Shown piece after piece: positions 17,038 through 26,767 of a stretch of 64,000 nucleotides of DNA (position 1 is its first letter; the number at the start of each line of letters is the position of its first letter). Source of the DNA: Spirochaetota bacterium (GTDB lineage Bacteria > Spirochaetota > Spirochaetia > Treponematales > UBA12059); contig JAKPPT010000020.1 in the NCBI GenBank assembly GCA_029547205.1, positions 1 through 64,000 on the forward strand, in the 5' to 3' direction. The position numbers and the translations under genes were made by a program. The notes under the pieces were generated by a model. The model searched no databases. It had not been told where the DNA came from and was given only the letters and a program-made list of their open reading frames with translations.

Positions 17038-19767
17038 ATGCGTTTAAGAGCTTTTATTGCTTTAATTCTCGCTTTGCTTATTACTGCTGGTGTAGCTTTT
17101 TTTGCATACAGCGGATTTTTTGGAGTTATTGAACAATCGGTATATAACCCGCGAGTTTCACTCGATATACAGTCAAATCTTGAAAAAATTGCAAAAGCTA
17201 GTGAGCTCTGGCATAAACAAAACATGTTGGAAGCACATGCATATTTCTCTTCTGAAGCTGTAAAGAAAGCTATGCTTCCACAGCAAAATTCACAGGATAT
17301 TTTTGAGCGTGCGCGTTTGTTTGGGCAAATTCAGGAACGGAATACCTATGTGCTTGGTGTGAGAATTATTGCTCAAGATGGCAAGCGTATGCATTTTAGC
17401 ACGTTCCCCGGTGATATTCTCAGGACAGAACAAGAACGTATTGTTTACAGAAACTATGGAGTGGATGCCGATGCGCCTTTTGAAAAGCTCACATCCTATA
17501 TGGAAAAGAAAAAACCATATATTGATACAAATTCTGGCGCAATTGGTTATTGTATCCCGTTTATTGATACATTTAATGTGCAGAGTGGGATAGCCATTTT
17601 ATATGTGAATATCGCAGGCCTTCAGACTGAGCTTGCCCGGCAGAAACTCTTTCCTATGGGTGAAACGATTAAGCCGGTTTCTCAGGGACTCGTTTTTGGA
17701 TTCCCTGTAGCATTAGAAGATGCACGGACACTGCAAACAAAAATTGATTCTTATTGGAATGGTTCTGTCCAACAGGGTATTATGACAATTGGACAGACAG
17801 AAAATTCAGATACTTTCATTCTTGCTTCATTTACCGGTGAAAGCATGTACTATGGAAAAATTGTACCTGCTACATGGTTCAAATTTCCTCAGATACTAAA
17901 AGTATTGTTGATCGGTATCGTGTTTAGTTTAGTTTACCTTATTCTTTTCCTCTTTATAACAGTACGACCTGATCCCGTACAGGTTATTACGCATCAAATA
18001 AAAAAACTTCAGATTGATCTTATTAAAGAGTATATTCTTGAAGGTTTGCCAATAAAAGAGCGGATACGAGAAGAATTTGAGCGAAAACGACCAGAAGTAA
18101 AAAATCGCATCAGAAAAGGTCTTGGAAGGATTCCAAAAAAGCAGAATGAAATAATCGATGCAGTTATCGATAAAGGCTGGGATGAAATCATTGAAGTGTT
18201 CACCCGTTTAAGTGGCGAAACAAGACAAGCAGATCTTTCAGGAATTGAGGCAATGCTCAAAGAAATGCTTGAGCGATGGTCTCACGAACAGCGCAATCTT
18301 ACTGCATATGCTCGAACTATTCCGAGTACATCAAACACAGCAGTTGAAAAAGAACATGAAGCTTCACGCGCAAAAACTCTGAAAAAACAAAAACCCGAGA
18401 CTGTCGCTGCTATTTCAAGCAGCATCGAAACAGGAGAGGCACTCGAGGAAGCTGAGCCCATAGAAGAAGCAGGAGCTATTGAAGAAGCGGAAGCCATAGA
18501 GTCACTCGAGGAAGTGGAAGCTGTAGAGGAAGTGGAAGCTGTAGAGGAAGTTGAAGCTTTAGAGGAGGCCGAACCTGCAGAAGAAGCAGAAGCTGTTGAA
18601 GAAGCTGAAGCGCTCGAAACAGGAGAGGCGCTCGAGGAAGCCAAAGCTGTAGAAGAAGCTGAGCCCATCGAAGAAGCAGAAGCTGTTGAAGAAGCAGAAG
18701 CTATTGAAGAAGCGGAAGCCATAGAGTCACTCGAGGAAGTGGAAGCTGTACAGGAAGCAGAAGCTATCGAAGAAGCCGAACTGCTTAATGCAATGTCAGT
18801 TGAATCAATACAAGAGACATTGCACGATCTTACTCAGAATACTGGCTATATCTTTTTTGAAAATGAAGAAGATGAAATCCCGACTATTCCAGAAAACATT
18901 GGTTTAGAGATTCTTGAAGAACTTAACAAAGAGTATATTGAGCAGTTTTCTATTCCAGAAACTGAACTTGAGGTAGAGGAACTTGCGCCTTATGAAGAAG
19001 ATGGTTTAATTATAGAAGAACCAGATCAAAACGATGAAGCTGTGTCACACATTGATGACACCAATAAAACAATTACAACACAAATAGAAGATTTAACTCC
19101 CAAAGATTTTGGAGCAACAGGAAAGGCTGATTTTGAAAGGTTAGAGATTACCAGTCCTTTTGAAAATCTTGAAGATAATGTATTGAATGATAGAGAACTG
19201 AGAAAAAAGATAAACAAAAAATCACCAGAACAGGAAAAAGTAAAACATGAAATTGATGAACTTTTAGGTGAAGTTGAGTTTGATCTTTTCCTTGATTCAT
19301 TTGATTTTTCTCAGTTAGCAAATTATAATGACGAAGAAGGTTTCCTTGAAATCGATGAACATGAAATTCGTTCAATCCTTGAAGATTCAGGTATTGAAAT
19401 TGTAGAGGCTGAAAGCACCGGCACTCTGCATGAAATATCTATGCTTTCAGATGAAGAGCGAGAAAAACTGGAAGAATTGCAGTTAGCCGATCTTCCGGAT
19501 AGTGATCCTGTCAATGCAGAGCCTATTGATTACATAGAGCAATATATAAGGCGCTGTTTGCCTGGTTATACTATAGCCGATTGTGTGGAAGGAGAATTGG
19601 AAGTAGTCGATGATGAATTTTCTGATATAAAAAATAATAATAAAATTTCACATGTAATTACAGAAAAAGATGGAGTTTATACACTTAATCGTAGTGCTAT
19701 TTCTGTTGATATTAAGCTGGATGATTCACTAAAAAAACTTGCAGATGATGTGCTTGGGAAAAAATAA
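17038..19767 (+). CDS. Two-TM membrane protein with long Glu-rich repeat tail, unknown
   Basis: A 909-residue protein. TM1 is at about 6-26 and TM2 at about 288-308 (KVLLIGIVFSLVYLILFLF). The roughly 260 residues between them would be outside the membrane and resemble a sensor-type domain by pattern only. After TM2 comes a charged helical region, then about 120 residues of six-residue EEAEAV/I repeats (18.43-18.78 kb), then an acidic tail with EIDELLGEVEFDLFLDSFDF and ILEDSGIEIVEAE. No known family recognised. ATG follows TGAGG. The next gene overlaps its 3' end by about 20 bp. The topology suits a scaffold linking the envelope to a cytoplasmic partner. Confidence 0.75.
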   Translation: MRLRAFIALILALLITAGVAFFAYSGFFGVIEQSVYNPRVSLDIQSNLEKIAKASELWHKQNMLEAHAYFSSEAVKKAMLPQQNSQDIFERARLFGQIQERNTYVLGVRIIAQDGKRMHFSTFPGDILRTEQERIVYRNYGVDADAPFEKLTSYMEKKKPYIDTNSGAIGYCIPFIDTFNVQSGIAILYVNIAGLQTELARQKLFPMGETIKPVSQGLVFGFPVALEDARTLQTKIDSYWNGSVQQGIMTIGQTENSDTFILASFTGESMYYGKIVPATWFKFPQILKVLLIGIVFSLVYLILFLFITVRPDPVQVITHQIKKLQIDLIKEYILEGLPIKERIREEFERKRPEVKNRIRKGLGRIPKKQNEIIDAVIDKGWDEIIEVFTRLSGETRQADLSGIEAMLKEMLERWSHEQRNLTAYARTIPSTSNTAVEKEHEASRAKTLKKQKPETVAAISSSIETGEALEEAEPIEEAGAIEEAEAIESLEEVEAVEEVEAVEEVEALEEAEPAEEAEAVEEAEALETGEALEEAKAVEEAEPIEEAEAVEEAEAIEEAEAIESLEEVEAVQEAEAIEEAELLNAMSVESIQETLHDLTQNTGYIFFENEEDEIPTIPENIGLEILEELNKEYIEQFSIPETELEVEELAPYEEDGLIIEEPDQNDEAVSHIDDTNKTITTQIEDLTPKDFGATGKADFERLEITSPFENLEDNVLNDRELRKKINKKSPEQEKVKHEIDELLGEVEFDLFLDSFDFSQLANYNDEEGFLEIDEHEIRSILEDSGIEIVEAESTGTLHEISMLSDEEREKLEELQLADLPDSDPVNAEPIDYIEQYIRRCLPGYTIADCVEGELEVVDDEFSDIKNNNKISHVITEKDGVYTLNRSAISVDIKLDDSLKKLADDVLGKK
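18430..18780 (+). repeat. Glu/Ala-rich 18-bp tandem repeats with a 225-bp internal duplication
   Basis: Each unit encodes EEAEA(V/I). A 51-base stretch at 18475-18525 recurs exactly at 18700-18750, and the ETGEALEEA marker also occurs twice. This shows recent segmental duplication within the coding repeat. The opposite strand reads as a Ser/Ala-rich frame, which is only a shadow. Confidence 0.85.
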
Positions 19768-20665
19768 ATTAATCATTTTTTTTGTTTTAACAGTTTCTCT
19801 GTTTGAATTATATGCACAAACAGAGACATATCCAGTAATGCATGATTTAGAAATCAATGATATTGTTTTCAATCAGCTTGTAAGTGCTGTTGAATACAAT
19901 ATTTCATTAATTCAAAACGGTCAAAAACCAGAAGAACTTTTTATTATACAATATACAGTAAAAAAAAATGATACTTTGTTTACAATAGCATCACGTTGTC
20001 TTATACCATATGATGCTATTGTTTCCCTCAATGGATTCAGGGACACAGTATCCTTAACTCCTGGTATGCTGATTCTTATACCATCAAGTCCAGGGATATT
20101 TTTGCCTCATGATATCAATAGAAATGATTTGGATATATTATTACATGCAAGATTGATATCTAAACAAGCTCAAAAGGTAACTATTAGAAATCAAAACAAA
20201 AAAATTGCTTTTGACTTTTTCCCTGGTGAAAGGTTTACGAGTACAGAGCGTGTATTTTTCTTAAAACCCGATTTTGTGCTGCCTGTAGAAAAGGCAAAAC
20301 TAACGAGTCCATTTGGTATGAGAAAAGATCCATTTTCTGGTGAACTGCATCACCACAATGGTGTGGATTTAGCAGCGCCAGAGGGCACCCCAGTACGTTC
20401 TGCTCGTACGGGAACAATAAAATATATTGGCTTTGATACAGTGTTAGGTAATTACATTATCATTTCACATGATAATTCTATAGAAACAGTATACGGTCAC
20501 CTTAAGTCAATAAAGGTTAGGTTGAATCAAAAAGTAAATTCGGGTACAATAATAGCTACAGTTGGGACAACTGGCCGCTCTACTGGACCGCATCTTCATT
20601 TTGAAATACGGATTTTAAGTACAGCGAAAAATCCTGCATTGTTTTTGCAAGGGCTTTCACAATGA
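19748..20665 (+). CDS. Secreted LysM-M23 peptidase
   Basis: About 305 residues. The start is uncertain (ATG 19745, ATG 19748 or TTG 19754); all lie inside the previous gene and none has a strong ribosome site, so it is probably translationally coupled. A signal peptide (KLIIFFVLTVSLFELYAQ) is followed by one LysM-like domain (YTVKKNDTLFTIASRCLI) and a C-terminal M23 domain with HHHNGVDLAAP (HxxxD), TVYGHLKS and STGPHLHFEI (HxH). The active site is intact. It is the second canonical M23 protein in the window and, like the first, should act on periplasmic peptidoglycan. Confidence 0.9.
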   Translation: MCLGKNKLIIFFVLTVSLFELYAQTETYPVMHDLEINDIVFNQLVSAVEYNISLIQNGQKPEELFIIQYTVKKNDTLFTIASRCLIPYDAIVSLNGFRDTVSLTPGMLILIPSSPGIFLPHDINRNDLDILLHARLISKQAQKVTIRNQNKKIAFDFFPGERFTSTERVFFLKPDFVLPVEKAKLTSPFGMRKDPFSGELHHHNGVDLAAPEGTPVRSARTGTIKYIGFDTVLGNYIIISHDNSIETVYGHLKSIKVRLNQKVNSGTIIATVGTTGRSTGPHLHFEIRILSTAKNPALFLQGLSQ

Positions 20666-21639
20666 TAAAACGATTTGCTGTTTCTATACTTGGAATTATC
20701 CTTTTTTCATGGATACATGCAGAAGATATTCGTGTGTCCGTTCCCTATGCTGTGACCGTATCATCACTGAACCCATCTGGAGAAACTGTCAAGTTAAAGT
20801 ATAATGAAGCTGTTGGCATCCAAATAGCAGCAAATGATTTATTTCTCCAGGGAATTGAAATTGAAATAAAAATTACTAAAGAAATGCTTCCATATATTGG
20901 TGGTATTGGTTGGACTATTTACGGCAAAGTCTCTCCTGCTTTTTCAAAGACAAGATATGATTATCAGGGGACACAGTTGTTTTTTCAGCCTTTACCAGAA
21001 AGAATTTCCCTTGTACTCCAGATTCCAGTTGATAAGAATCATACATTAAAAACAAGTTCATTTGCGACTGTGCTACCGTTCCTTGCAACTCCTGATAAAT
21101 TTCCGCTTTTGTTTGGTTTTTTCATGATGGGAAAGGGTGTCAATAAAGTTCTTGATGAAAATTATTTTAATATAACAATAAAACCTTTGATTAAAAACGA
21201 AGGTTCGATTGTTTTTTCTTTTTCGCCGCCCAATATTGATCTTAAGAATATAACAGTATTTGTAGATGATATCAAATATTCACTTACCGATCGTATTATT
21301 TTCCTTAAAAAAGGCACATACACAGTACGTGTAGCTGCTGAAGGATATAGAGAAGAAGTATATACAGTTACTGTTATGCCAGCACAGTCAACTGCTATTC
21401 AAGTATCATTTACATCAGCTGTACCAATTCTTGAGTTTTCACTACCTGATAATGCTATAGTACTTATAAATGGAAAGCAAATAGATTGGTCTAAAAATGG
21501 ATTTGAGCTTGATCCTGGTGAATATCTGTTAACAATAAAAATAGGTGACTATGTGATTTCAAGAAAGATTACCGTTGTTGCTGGTAAAAAATATCTAGTA
21601 TCACTTGAGATGAATCTTGTAATTGAAGAAAATCCATAG
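20662..21639 (+). CDS. Exported protein with PEGA-like repeats
   Basis: A 325-residue protein with a signal peptide (MIKRFAVSILGIILFSWIHAED). The C-terminal 120 residues hold two PEGA-like modules: ITVFVDDIKYSLTDRIIFLK with KKGTYTVRVAAEGYREE, and NAIVLINGKQIDWS with LDPGEYLLTIKIGDYV. PEGA domains are small beta-sandwiches found on many bacterial surfaces. The N-terminal 190 residues are not recognised. It overlaps the LysM/M23 gene by ATGA, so the two products are likely made together and may interact at the wall. Confidence 0.75.
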   Translation: MIKRFAVSILGIILFSWIHAEDIRVSVPYAVTVSSLNPSGETVKLKYNEAVGIQIAANDLFLQGIEIEIKITKEMLPYIGGIGWTIYGKVSPAFSKTRYDYQGTQLFFQPLPERISLVLQIPVDKNHTLKTSSFATVLPFLATPDKFPLLFGFFMMGKGVNKVLDENYFNITIKPLIKNEGSIVFSFSPPNIDLKNITVFVDDIKYSLTDRIIFLKKGTYTVRVAAEGYREEVYTVTVMPAQSTAIQVSFTSAVPILEFSLPDNAIVLINGKQIDWSKNGFELDPGEYLLTIKIGDYVISRKITVVAGKKYLVSLEMNLVIEENP

Positions 21640-21652
21640 AAAGAGATGATTG

Positions 21653-22444
21653 ATGTCAGAAATGATAACTATAAATTCATGGAATGTAAACGGCATACGT
21701 GCGGTATATACAAAGGGTTTTCTTGACTGGATTACAAAAGAAAATGCTGATATTGTCTGCATCCAGGAAACAAAAGCTCGGTATGAACAATTGCCTCCCG
21801 AGCTAAAAACTATATGTGATGCACAGAATAAACCATATTATCAATACTATGCAGAAGCAAAGCGTCCGGGATATTCCGGTACAGCATTATTTTCAAAAGA
21901 AAAACCTCTGTCTGTATCATTGTTGGGAATAAGCGAATTTGATGATGAAGGACGATACATAGAAGCCGATTTTGGAAAATATATCGTTATAAGTGCCTAT
22001 TTCCCCAACTCTCAAGAAGGTGGAGCAAGGCTCGATTACAAGCTACGGTTTTGTGAATCGGTTCTTAAGCGCGTGCAGAGACTCGTTTCAAACGGAAAAC
22101 ATATTATTCTTGCCGGGGATTATAATATAGCGCACACGCCTATCGATTTATTCTATCCAAAGGAAAATGAAGGAAATCCTGGATATCTTCCAGAAGAACG
22201 AGCATTTATGACGCATTTTTTATCACAGGGATTTATTGATGTCTTTAGGCATTTTCATCCCGGTGAACCAGGACACTATACCTGGTGGAGTTATCGTGCG
22301 CGAGCCAGAGAAAAGGACATTGGGTGGAGAATCGATTATCATTGTATCAATAAAGATTTTTTGCCAAACATCGTTAAAACTTCAATTCAAAAACAGGTTA
22401 TGGGCTCAGATCATTGTCCAATTCAGCTCTGTATTTCTATTTAA
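21653..22444 (+). CDS. xth: Exodeoxyribonuclease III (AP endonuclease, ExoA/Xth family)
   Basis: A 263-residue Mg-dependent AP endonuclease / 3'-5' exonuclease for base-excision repair. The EEP-fold signature residues are present: ITINSWNVNGIRAV, DIVCIQETKA, YSGTALFSK, GRYIEADFGKYIVISAYFPN, ILAGDYNIAHTPID, GWRIDYHCIN and the C-terminal GSDHCPI. I chose ATG 21653 over the TTG one codon earlier. It sits 13 bp after the PEGA-like gene and 62 bp before lysS, in the same direction. Confidence 0.95.
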   Translation: MSEMITINSWNVNGIRAVYTKGFLDWITKENADIVCIQETKARYEQLPPELKTICDAQNKPYYQYYAEAKRPGYSGTALFSKEKPLSVSLLGISEFDDEGRYIEADFGKYIVISAYFPNSQEGGARLDYKLRFCESVLKRVQRLVSNGKHIILAGDYNIAHTPIDLFYPKENEGNPGYLPEERAFMTHFLSQGFIDVFRHFHPGEPGHYTWWSYRARAREKDIGWRIDYHCINKDFLPNIVKTSIQKQVMGSDHCPIQLCISI

Positions 22445-22506
22445 TTGCTCGCGTCATACTCGGCAAAAAACTGAAAATAGTGTAAGATTACTACGAGGAG
22501 AAAGTA

Positions 22507-24030
22507 ATGTGCGAACAACAAGATCTTGAGTATTCGGAAAATTTAAGTGAACAACAGCTTATACGACGACAGAAACTGGAAAAACTCAAAAAAGCCGGAA
22601 AAAATCCATTTAAGCAACTCGTCTGGAACCAGACACATCATTCAAAAGAAATAAAGGAAAATTTTGAAGCACTGGAGAATAAGACTGTATCTGTAGCAGG
22701 AAGAATGATGAGCTTCCGTGATATTGGCAAGGCTTCATTTATCGATCTGCAGGATAGAGATGGAAGAATTCAGCTCTATGTCAGTGCCGATGGAGTCGGT
22801 CAGGAAGCATATTCAGAAATAAAAACCTGGGATATCGGAGATATTGTCGGCGTTGAAGGGTATGTCTTCAAAACTAAACGCGGTGAGATTTCGATACATG
22901 TTCAAAAAATGGAACTCCTCACAAAAGCTCTTGAACCACTACCTGAAAAATTTCATGGTCTTAAAGATCCTGAATTGCGCTATCGGAGGCGATACCTTGA
23001 CATGGTAATGAACCAGCAGGTTATGGAAACCTTTAGAAAGCGGGCAATTATTATAAAAAGTATCCGAGAATTTCTCGATAAGCGGAATTACATCGAAGTT
23101 GAAACTCCAATACTATCAACAATTGCTTCTGGTGCTGCAGCCAGGCCATTCATAACACATAGCAATGCTCTCAACATTGATTTGTATTTGCGTATTGCTA
23201 CGGAACTATACCTCAAGCGCTGTATAGTTGGCGGAATGGAACGTGTCTATGATATGGGCAAAAATTTCCGCAACGAAGGTATTGATATACGGCATAATCC
23301 AGAATTTACCATGATCGAGCTCTATGAAGCGTATGCTGATTATAAAACTATGATGCAGCTCTGCGAAGAACTGTGCGCTTATTGTGCAGTACAGGCAACT
23401 GGCAGCACAAAAGTCGTATATCAGGGAACCGAGCTTGATTTTGCACCGCCGTGGAGAAGAATTACAATGATAGATGCAGTTAAGGAATATGGCGGCATTG
23501 ATTTTACAACAATTAAGACAGATCAAGAAGCTCGAGCGCTGGCAAAAGAACACCATCTTGATGAATTCTTAAAAAAGAAACTTGAATACTGTACAAAGGG
23601 TGATATTTTAAATGCAGCATTTGAAAAGTATGCAGAGAAGCAGCTCATTCAGCCTACATTTGTTTGCGATTATCCTGCTGAAATTTCACCATTAACTAAA
23701 GAAAAACCTGATGATCCTTCTATGACAGAACGATTCGAAGCTTTTGTCTATGGCAGAGAGCTTGCAAATGCATACAGTGAGCTTAATGATCCCATAGTTC
23801 AACTTGAACGCTTTCAGCAACAGGCACGCGAGCGTGAACTTGGTGATGATGAAGCATACGCACTGGATGAAGATTTTATTTCCAGTCTCGAAATTGGTAT
23901 GCCTCCTACGGGTGGTATGGGAATTGGTATTGATAGGTTAATTATGTTTTTAACTGATGCATACAGCATTCGTGATGTTATTCTATTCCCGACAATGAAG
24001 CCAGCAGCACAGGAGAATAAAAAAACTTAA
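22507..24030 (+). CDS. lysS: Lysyl-tRNA synthetase, class II
   Basis: A 507-residue enzyme that charges tRNA-Lys. ATG follows GAGGAG. It has an N-terminal OB-fold anticodon-binding domain (about 60-165, [22 protein letters not shown] split around a conserved core) and the class II catalytic core: motif 1 in IEVETPILS, motif 2 in [18 protein letters not shown], and motif 3 in [14 protein letters not shown](T/S)K (SPLTKEKP) is also present. The length is normal. Treponema pallidum and Borrelia instead use the unrelated class I LysRS, so this copy is notable if the host is a spirochaete. Confidence 0.97.
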   Translation: MCEQQDLEYSENLSEQQLIRRQKLEKLKKAGKNPFKQLVWNQTHHSKEIKENFEALENKTVSVAGRMMSFRDIGKASFIDLQDRDGRIQLYVSADGVGQEAYSEIKTWDIGDIVGVEGYVFKTKRGEISIHVQKMELLTKALEPLPEKFHGLKDPELRYRRRYLDMVMNQQVMETFRKRAIIIKSIREFLDKRNYIEVETPILSTIASGAAARPFITHSNALNIDLYLRIATELYLKRCIVGGMERVYDMGKNFRNEGIDIRHNPEFTMIELYEAYADYKTMMQLCEELCAYCAVQATGSTKVVYQGTELDFAPPWRRITMIDAVKEYGGIDFTTIKTDQEARALAKEHHLDEFLKKKLEYCTKGDILNAAFEKYAEKQLIQPTFVCDYPAEISPLTKEKPDDPSMTERFEAFVYGRELANAYSELNDPIVQLERFQQQARERELGDDEAYALDEDFISSLEIGMPPTGGMGIGIDRLIMFLTDAYSIRDVILFPTMKPAAQENKKT

Positions 24031-24043
24031 AATAGGATAATAC

Positions 24044-25054
24044 ATGAAGCCAATTTCATTGCCATATTCGGACAGAGTAACTCATTTATTATCATCGGCC
24101 TTTTTTACAAGGCTTTTACCTGATGATCTCTATTGGCTTGCAACTAAGACTGGGTGCTATAATTATAGAAAGAACGAGATTCTTTTTAGAGCAGGAGAAC
24201 GCGCTACCCATTTCTTTGTTATTGTAAAAGGTTCTATAGCTGTTTATAGCAAAGAAAACAATTTAGAAACAATTAGAGCTAAGTTTGTTGAGGGAGACGT
24301 ACTTGGTGATTTTGATTTTGCTCATCAGGGAGCATACGATGCTACTGCAAAAGTATGTGAAGACTCAGAAATTCTTGTGTTTCCAGATTATCCAGTAACA
24401 AAGGAACAGCTTGTCAACGAGCGACCGGATGTTAGCGCACGGTTGTTGCTCAGATCTGTTGCCATGATAAGTGCCCGGATACGCTCGACGCAAAACCTTA
24501 TCTCTGAGAATGCTCCATGGATTAGAGTACTGCGGAATCAGATGTACACTGATAAAGCAACTGGTTTATGGGTAAAAAGTTATTTTGATGAAGAGATAGC
24601 TAGAAAGGTTCAAAAAAGACAGCCAGTTGCTATTATATGCATAAAGCCTGATGCTTTTAAAAATTTGTGTGATAGTTATGGACATAAAGCAGGAGATGCT
24701 GCCATGTATGAGATTGCTCAAGTGCTTCTTGACATTGCATATACCAATAATGGCTGGGCGCTGAGAATAAAGAGCAATGAAACTGCATTAGTAATTCCTG
24801 AATGTACTGAAAAACAGTTACTATCAATTTGCAATGAAATTGCTGCAGCATATCCTAAAATAACCGTACCTGGATTTACCGGCAATACAGCTATCATGCT
24901 TACTGCAAGTATTGCATATTCACTTTGGCCTGAAGATGGAACTTTACTGAAAAAATTATTTGAAAGAACCTATAGTGGAATGATGTATGTCTGGCAAAAT
25001 GGAGGAAACAGAGCAGAACATATAACAATGCATAATAGGAACAATAATGAATAG
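24044..25054 (+). CDS. cNMP-binding-like plus degenerate GGDEF-like protein
   Basis: A 336-residue protein. Residues 15-130 resemble a cyclic-nucleotide-binding domain (FRAGERATHFFVIVKGSIAV), but the phosphate-binding cassette reads LGDFDFAHQGAYDATA: the usual FGE becomes LGD and the Arg is missing. Residues 165-330 resemble a GGDEF domain (AIICIKPDAFKNLCDSYGHK, AGDAAMYEIAQVL), but the signature is RIKSNETALVIP, with no GGDEF, and the metal-binding Asp is Lys. It is therefore likely non-catalytic and may not bind cNMP. It overlaps the next gene (same architecture, intact) by 8 bp (ATGAATAG), suggesting a regulatory partner or heterodimer. Confidence 0.85.
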   Translation: MKPISLPYSDRVTHLLSSAFFTRLLPDDLYWLATKTGCYNYRKNEILFRAGERATHFFVIVKGSIAVYSKENNLETIRAKFVEGDVLGDFDFAHQGAYDATAKVCEDSEILVFPDYPVTKEQLVNERPDVSARLLLRSVAMISARIRSTQNLISENAPWIRVLRNQMYTDKATGLWVKSYFDEEIARKVQKRQPVAIICIKPDAFKNLCDSYGHKAGDAAMYEIAQVLLDIAYTNNGWALRIKSNETALVIPECTEKQLLSICNEIAAAYPKITVPGFTGNTAIMLTASIAYSLWPEDGTLLKKLFERTYSGMMYVWQNGGNRAEHITMHNRNNNE

Positions 25055-26066
25055 TATGGATAAAGAAAGTATTATTAAAGCGCTTCTCCACTGTCAACTT
25101 TTTTCAAAATTAACTCACGATGAATTGAATATTGTTGCTGATTTAGTTAGACCAATATCTGTAAATGCTGGTGCTATTTTATTTAAACAGGGCGATACAT
25201 GCGATTGTATGTATATTGTCGTAAAAGGTCATGTAGTCTCAATAACAAAGGATGAAGATGGAATTGAAAGACAAATATACGAATTTGGCACAGGTGCATT
25301 CTTTGGAGAAATGTCAATAATTGATCATGAAAAGCGTTCTGCAACCTGTGAAGCATCAGAAGATTCCCTTCTCCTTGCGCTCGATGCAATAGATTTTTAT
25401 AGAATTATCTGGGAATGTGCTGATATCGGTGTAAAAATATTAACTGCAATGACATCAACAATGACAGAGTGGCTCAACGAAGCCTCCTCGTTTTTAAATG
25501 ACATTGTTCGATGGGGAGAAACCGCTAGAAAGCGTGCAATTACAGATGATATGTCTGGTTTGTTCAATCGAAGATTCTTAGAAGAGAGTATGATAGGATG
25601 GTTTTCAAAACTATCAGATTCACATGCAAGTACAAATATGAAGTGTGCCCTCTTGATGCTGGATATTGATCGGTTTCATATTGTAAATGAGACCTTCGGT
25701 CAGGAAGCGGGAGATGCTGTAATTGCAACAGCTGGAGCTGCGTTTTCTCGATGTGTTACGGATGGTGTAATTGCGTCACGCTTATCAGGAGATGAATTTG
25801 CATTTTTTATGCCAGGCGCAGATTTACAAGATGCTGTTGCATTAGCTGAACATATTCGAAAAGAAAGCGAGTTACTCTATCTTGAGTTTAGAAAAGGTAA
25901 AGAATCAAACCCAAAAAATATACAAATAAAAGTTTCGTTAGGGGTTGCTGTTTTCCCGGATCATGCAAAAACAAAAGATGAACTGTATCAAAAAGCCGAT
26001 AAAGCTCTTTTTATTGCAAAAGAAACAGGAAGAAACAAAGTTGTAGTTTTTTCGCATACAACGTAA
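25047..26066 (+). CDS. cNMP-binding domain plus GGDEF (SGDEF) diguanylate cyclase-like protein
   Basis: A 339-residue protein. The N-terminal cNMP-binding domain keeps the phosphate cassette FGEMSIIDHEKRSATCEA with Glu and Arg in place. The C-terminal GGDEF domain has LDIDRFHIVNETFG, EAGDAVIATA and RLSGDEFAFFMP; SGDEF replaces GGDEF, and the RxxD inhibitory site five residues upstream is absent. A cAMP- or cGMP-gated c-di-GMP synthase is plausible, and a class III adenylate cyclase is encoded 8 kb away. Activity with Ser in the first position is possible but not certain. Its start overlaps the degenerate twin upstream. Confidence 0.88.
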   Translation: MNSMDKESIIKALLHCQLFSKLTHDELNIVADLVRPISVNAGAILFKQGDTCDCMYIVVKGHVVSITKDEDGIERQIYEFGTGAFFGEMSIIDHEKRSATCEASEDSLLLALDAIDFYRIIWECADIGVKILTAMTSTMTEWLNEASSFLNDIVRWGETARKRAITDDMSGLFNRRFLEESMIGWFSKLSDSHASTNMKCALLMLDIDRFHIVNETFGQEAGDAVIATAGAAFSRCVTDGVIASRLSGDEFAFFMPGADLQDAVALAEHIRKESELLYLEFRKGKESNPKNIQIKVSLGVAVFPDHAKTKDELYQKADKALFIAKETGRNKVVVFSHTT

Positions 26067-26083
26067 ACATAACAAGGCTGTAT

Positions 26084-26767
26084 ATGGTAGAACAAATAAT
26101 TTTAGAAACAGAAGAACAAATAAAAGCATTTACACATCCCTATAGACTTAAGATATTACAGGCTTTACGAGACTATCGCGAACCAGCAACTGCAACAGAT
26201 ATAGCCAGGGTTTTAGGAGACGGTCCTGGTAAAGTACATTATCATGTTAAAATTTTAGAACAAGCAGGTATTGTGCGTCTTGTAGATACGTTGATGATAA
26301 ATGGAATTCTTGCCAGAAAGTATGAGCCTTCTGCAGAACACTACATTATAAAACCAGAAACAGTCCATTCTGAACAAAAAAATGATTTATATAAAATGAT
26401 CAGTAAACGCTTTAAGGATGGTTTTAAGCAATTTTTTGATTCAAGTTTTGATAATCAAATTGAACAGTCAGGCGGAAGACCAAGAAGTTTCTTATATGAA
26501 TTCGTTGTATATTGTGATGATGACGAATGGATTTCTATTCAGCAACTACTAAATGAGCTCAGCAAAACCTATGCTCATGCAGGTAAAAATCGAAAAAAAA
26601 GAAGAATTTTTATTGCAGGAGCTACTGAATCTGCAGAGCATAATAGGACAGAATCAGAAACATCATCACAGATCAATGAACAAGAAATAGGATTAATCTG
26701 GACTTTTGGTTTTACTGGTATGAGCCAAAAATTACGAACAAAACCGTTCATTCCTCATGATGAGTAA
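26084..26767 (+). CDS. ArsR-type winged-helix transcriptional regulator
   Basis: A 227-residue protein. Residues 10-90 form a winged helix: FTHPYRLKILQALRDYREPA, TATDIARVLGDGPGKVHYHV and KILEQAGIVRLVDT, of the helix_turn_helix ArsR/HTH_20 type. There is no metal-binding Cys motif. The C-terminal 130 residues resemble nothing I know, but similar HTH plus long tail proteins are common. It closes the plus-strand run behind the two cNMP/GGDEF genes, 17 bp after the second, and may regulate them. Its 3' end overlaps the convergent histidine kinase gene by 20 bp. Confidence 0.8.
   Translation: MVEQIILETEEQIKAFTHPYRLKILQALRDYREPATATDIARVLGDGPGKVHYHVKILEQAGIVRLVDTLMINGILARKYEPSAEHYIIKPETVHSEQKNDLYKMISKRFKDGFKQFFDSSFDNQIEQSGGRPRSFLYEFVVYCDDDEWISIQQLLNELSKTYAHAGKNRKKRRIFIAGATESAEHNRTESETSSQINEQEIGLIWTFGFTGMSQKLRTKPFIPHDE

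Noticed and set aside
18282-18722. Ser/Ala-rich open frame on the minus strand
   Set aside because: It is the exact antisense of the Glu-rich repeat coding region; no ribosome site and purely repetitive composition.
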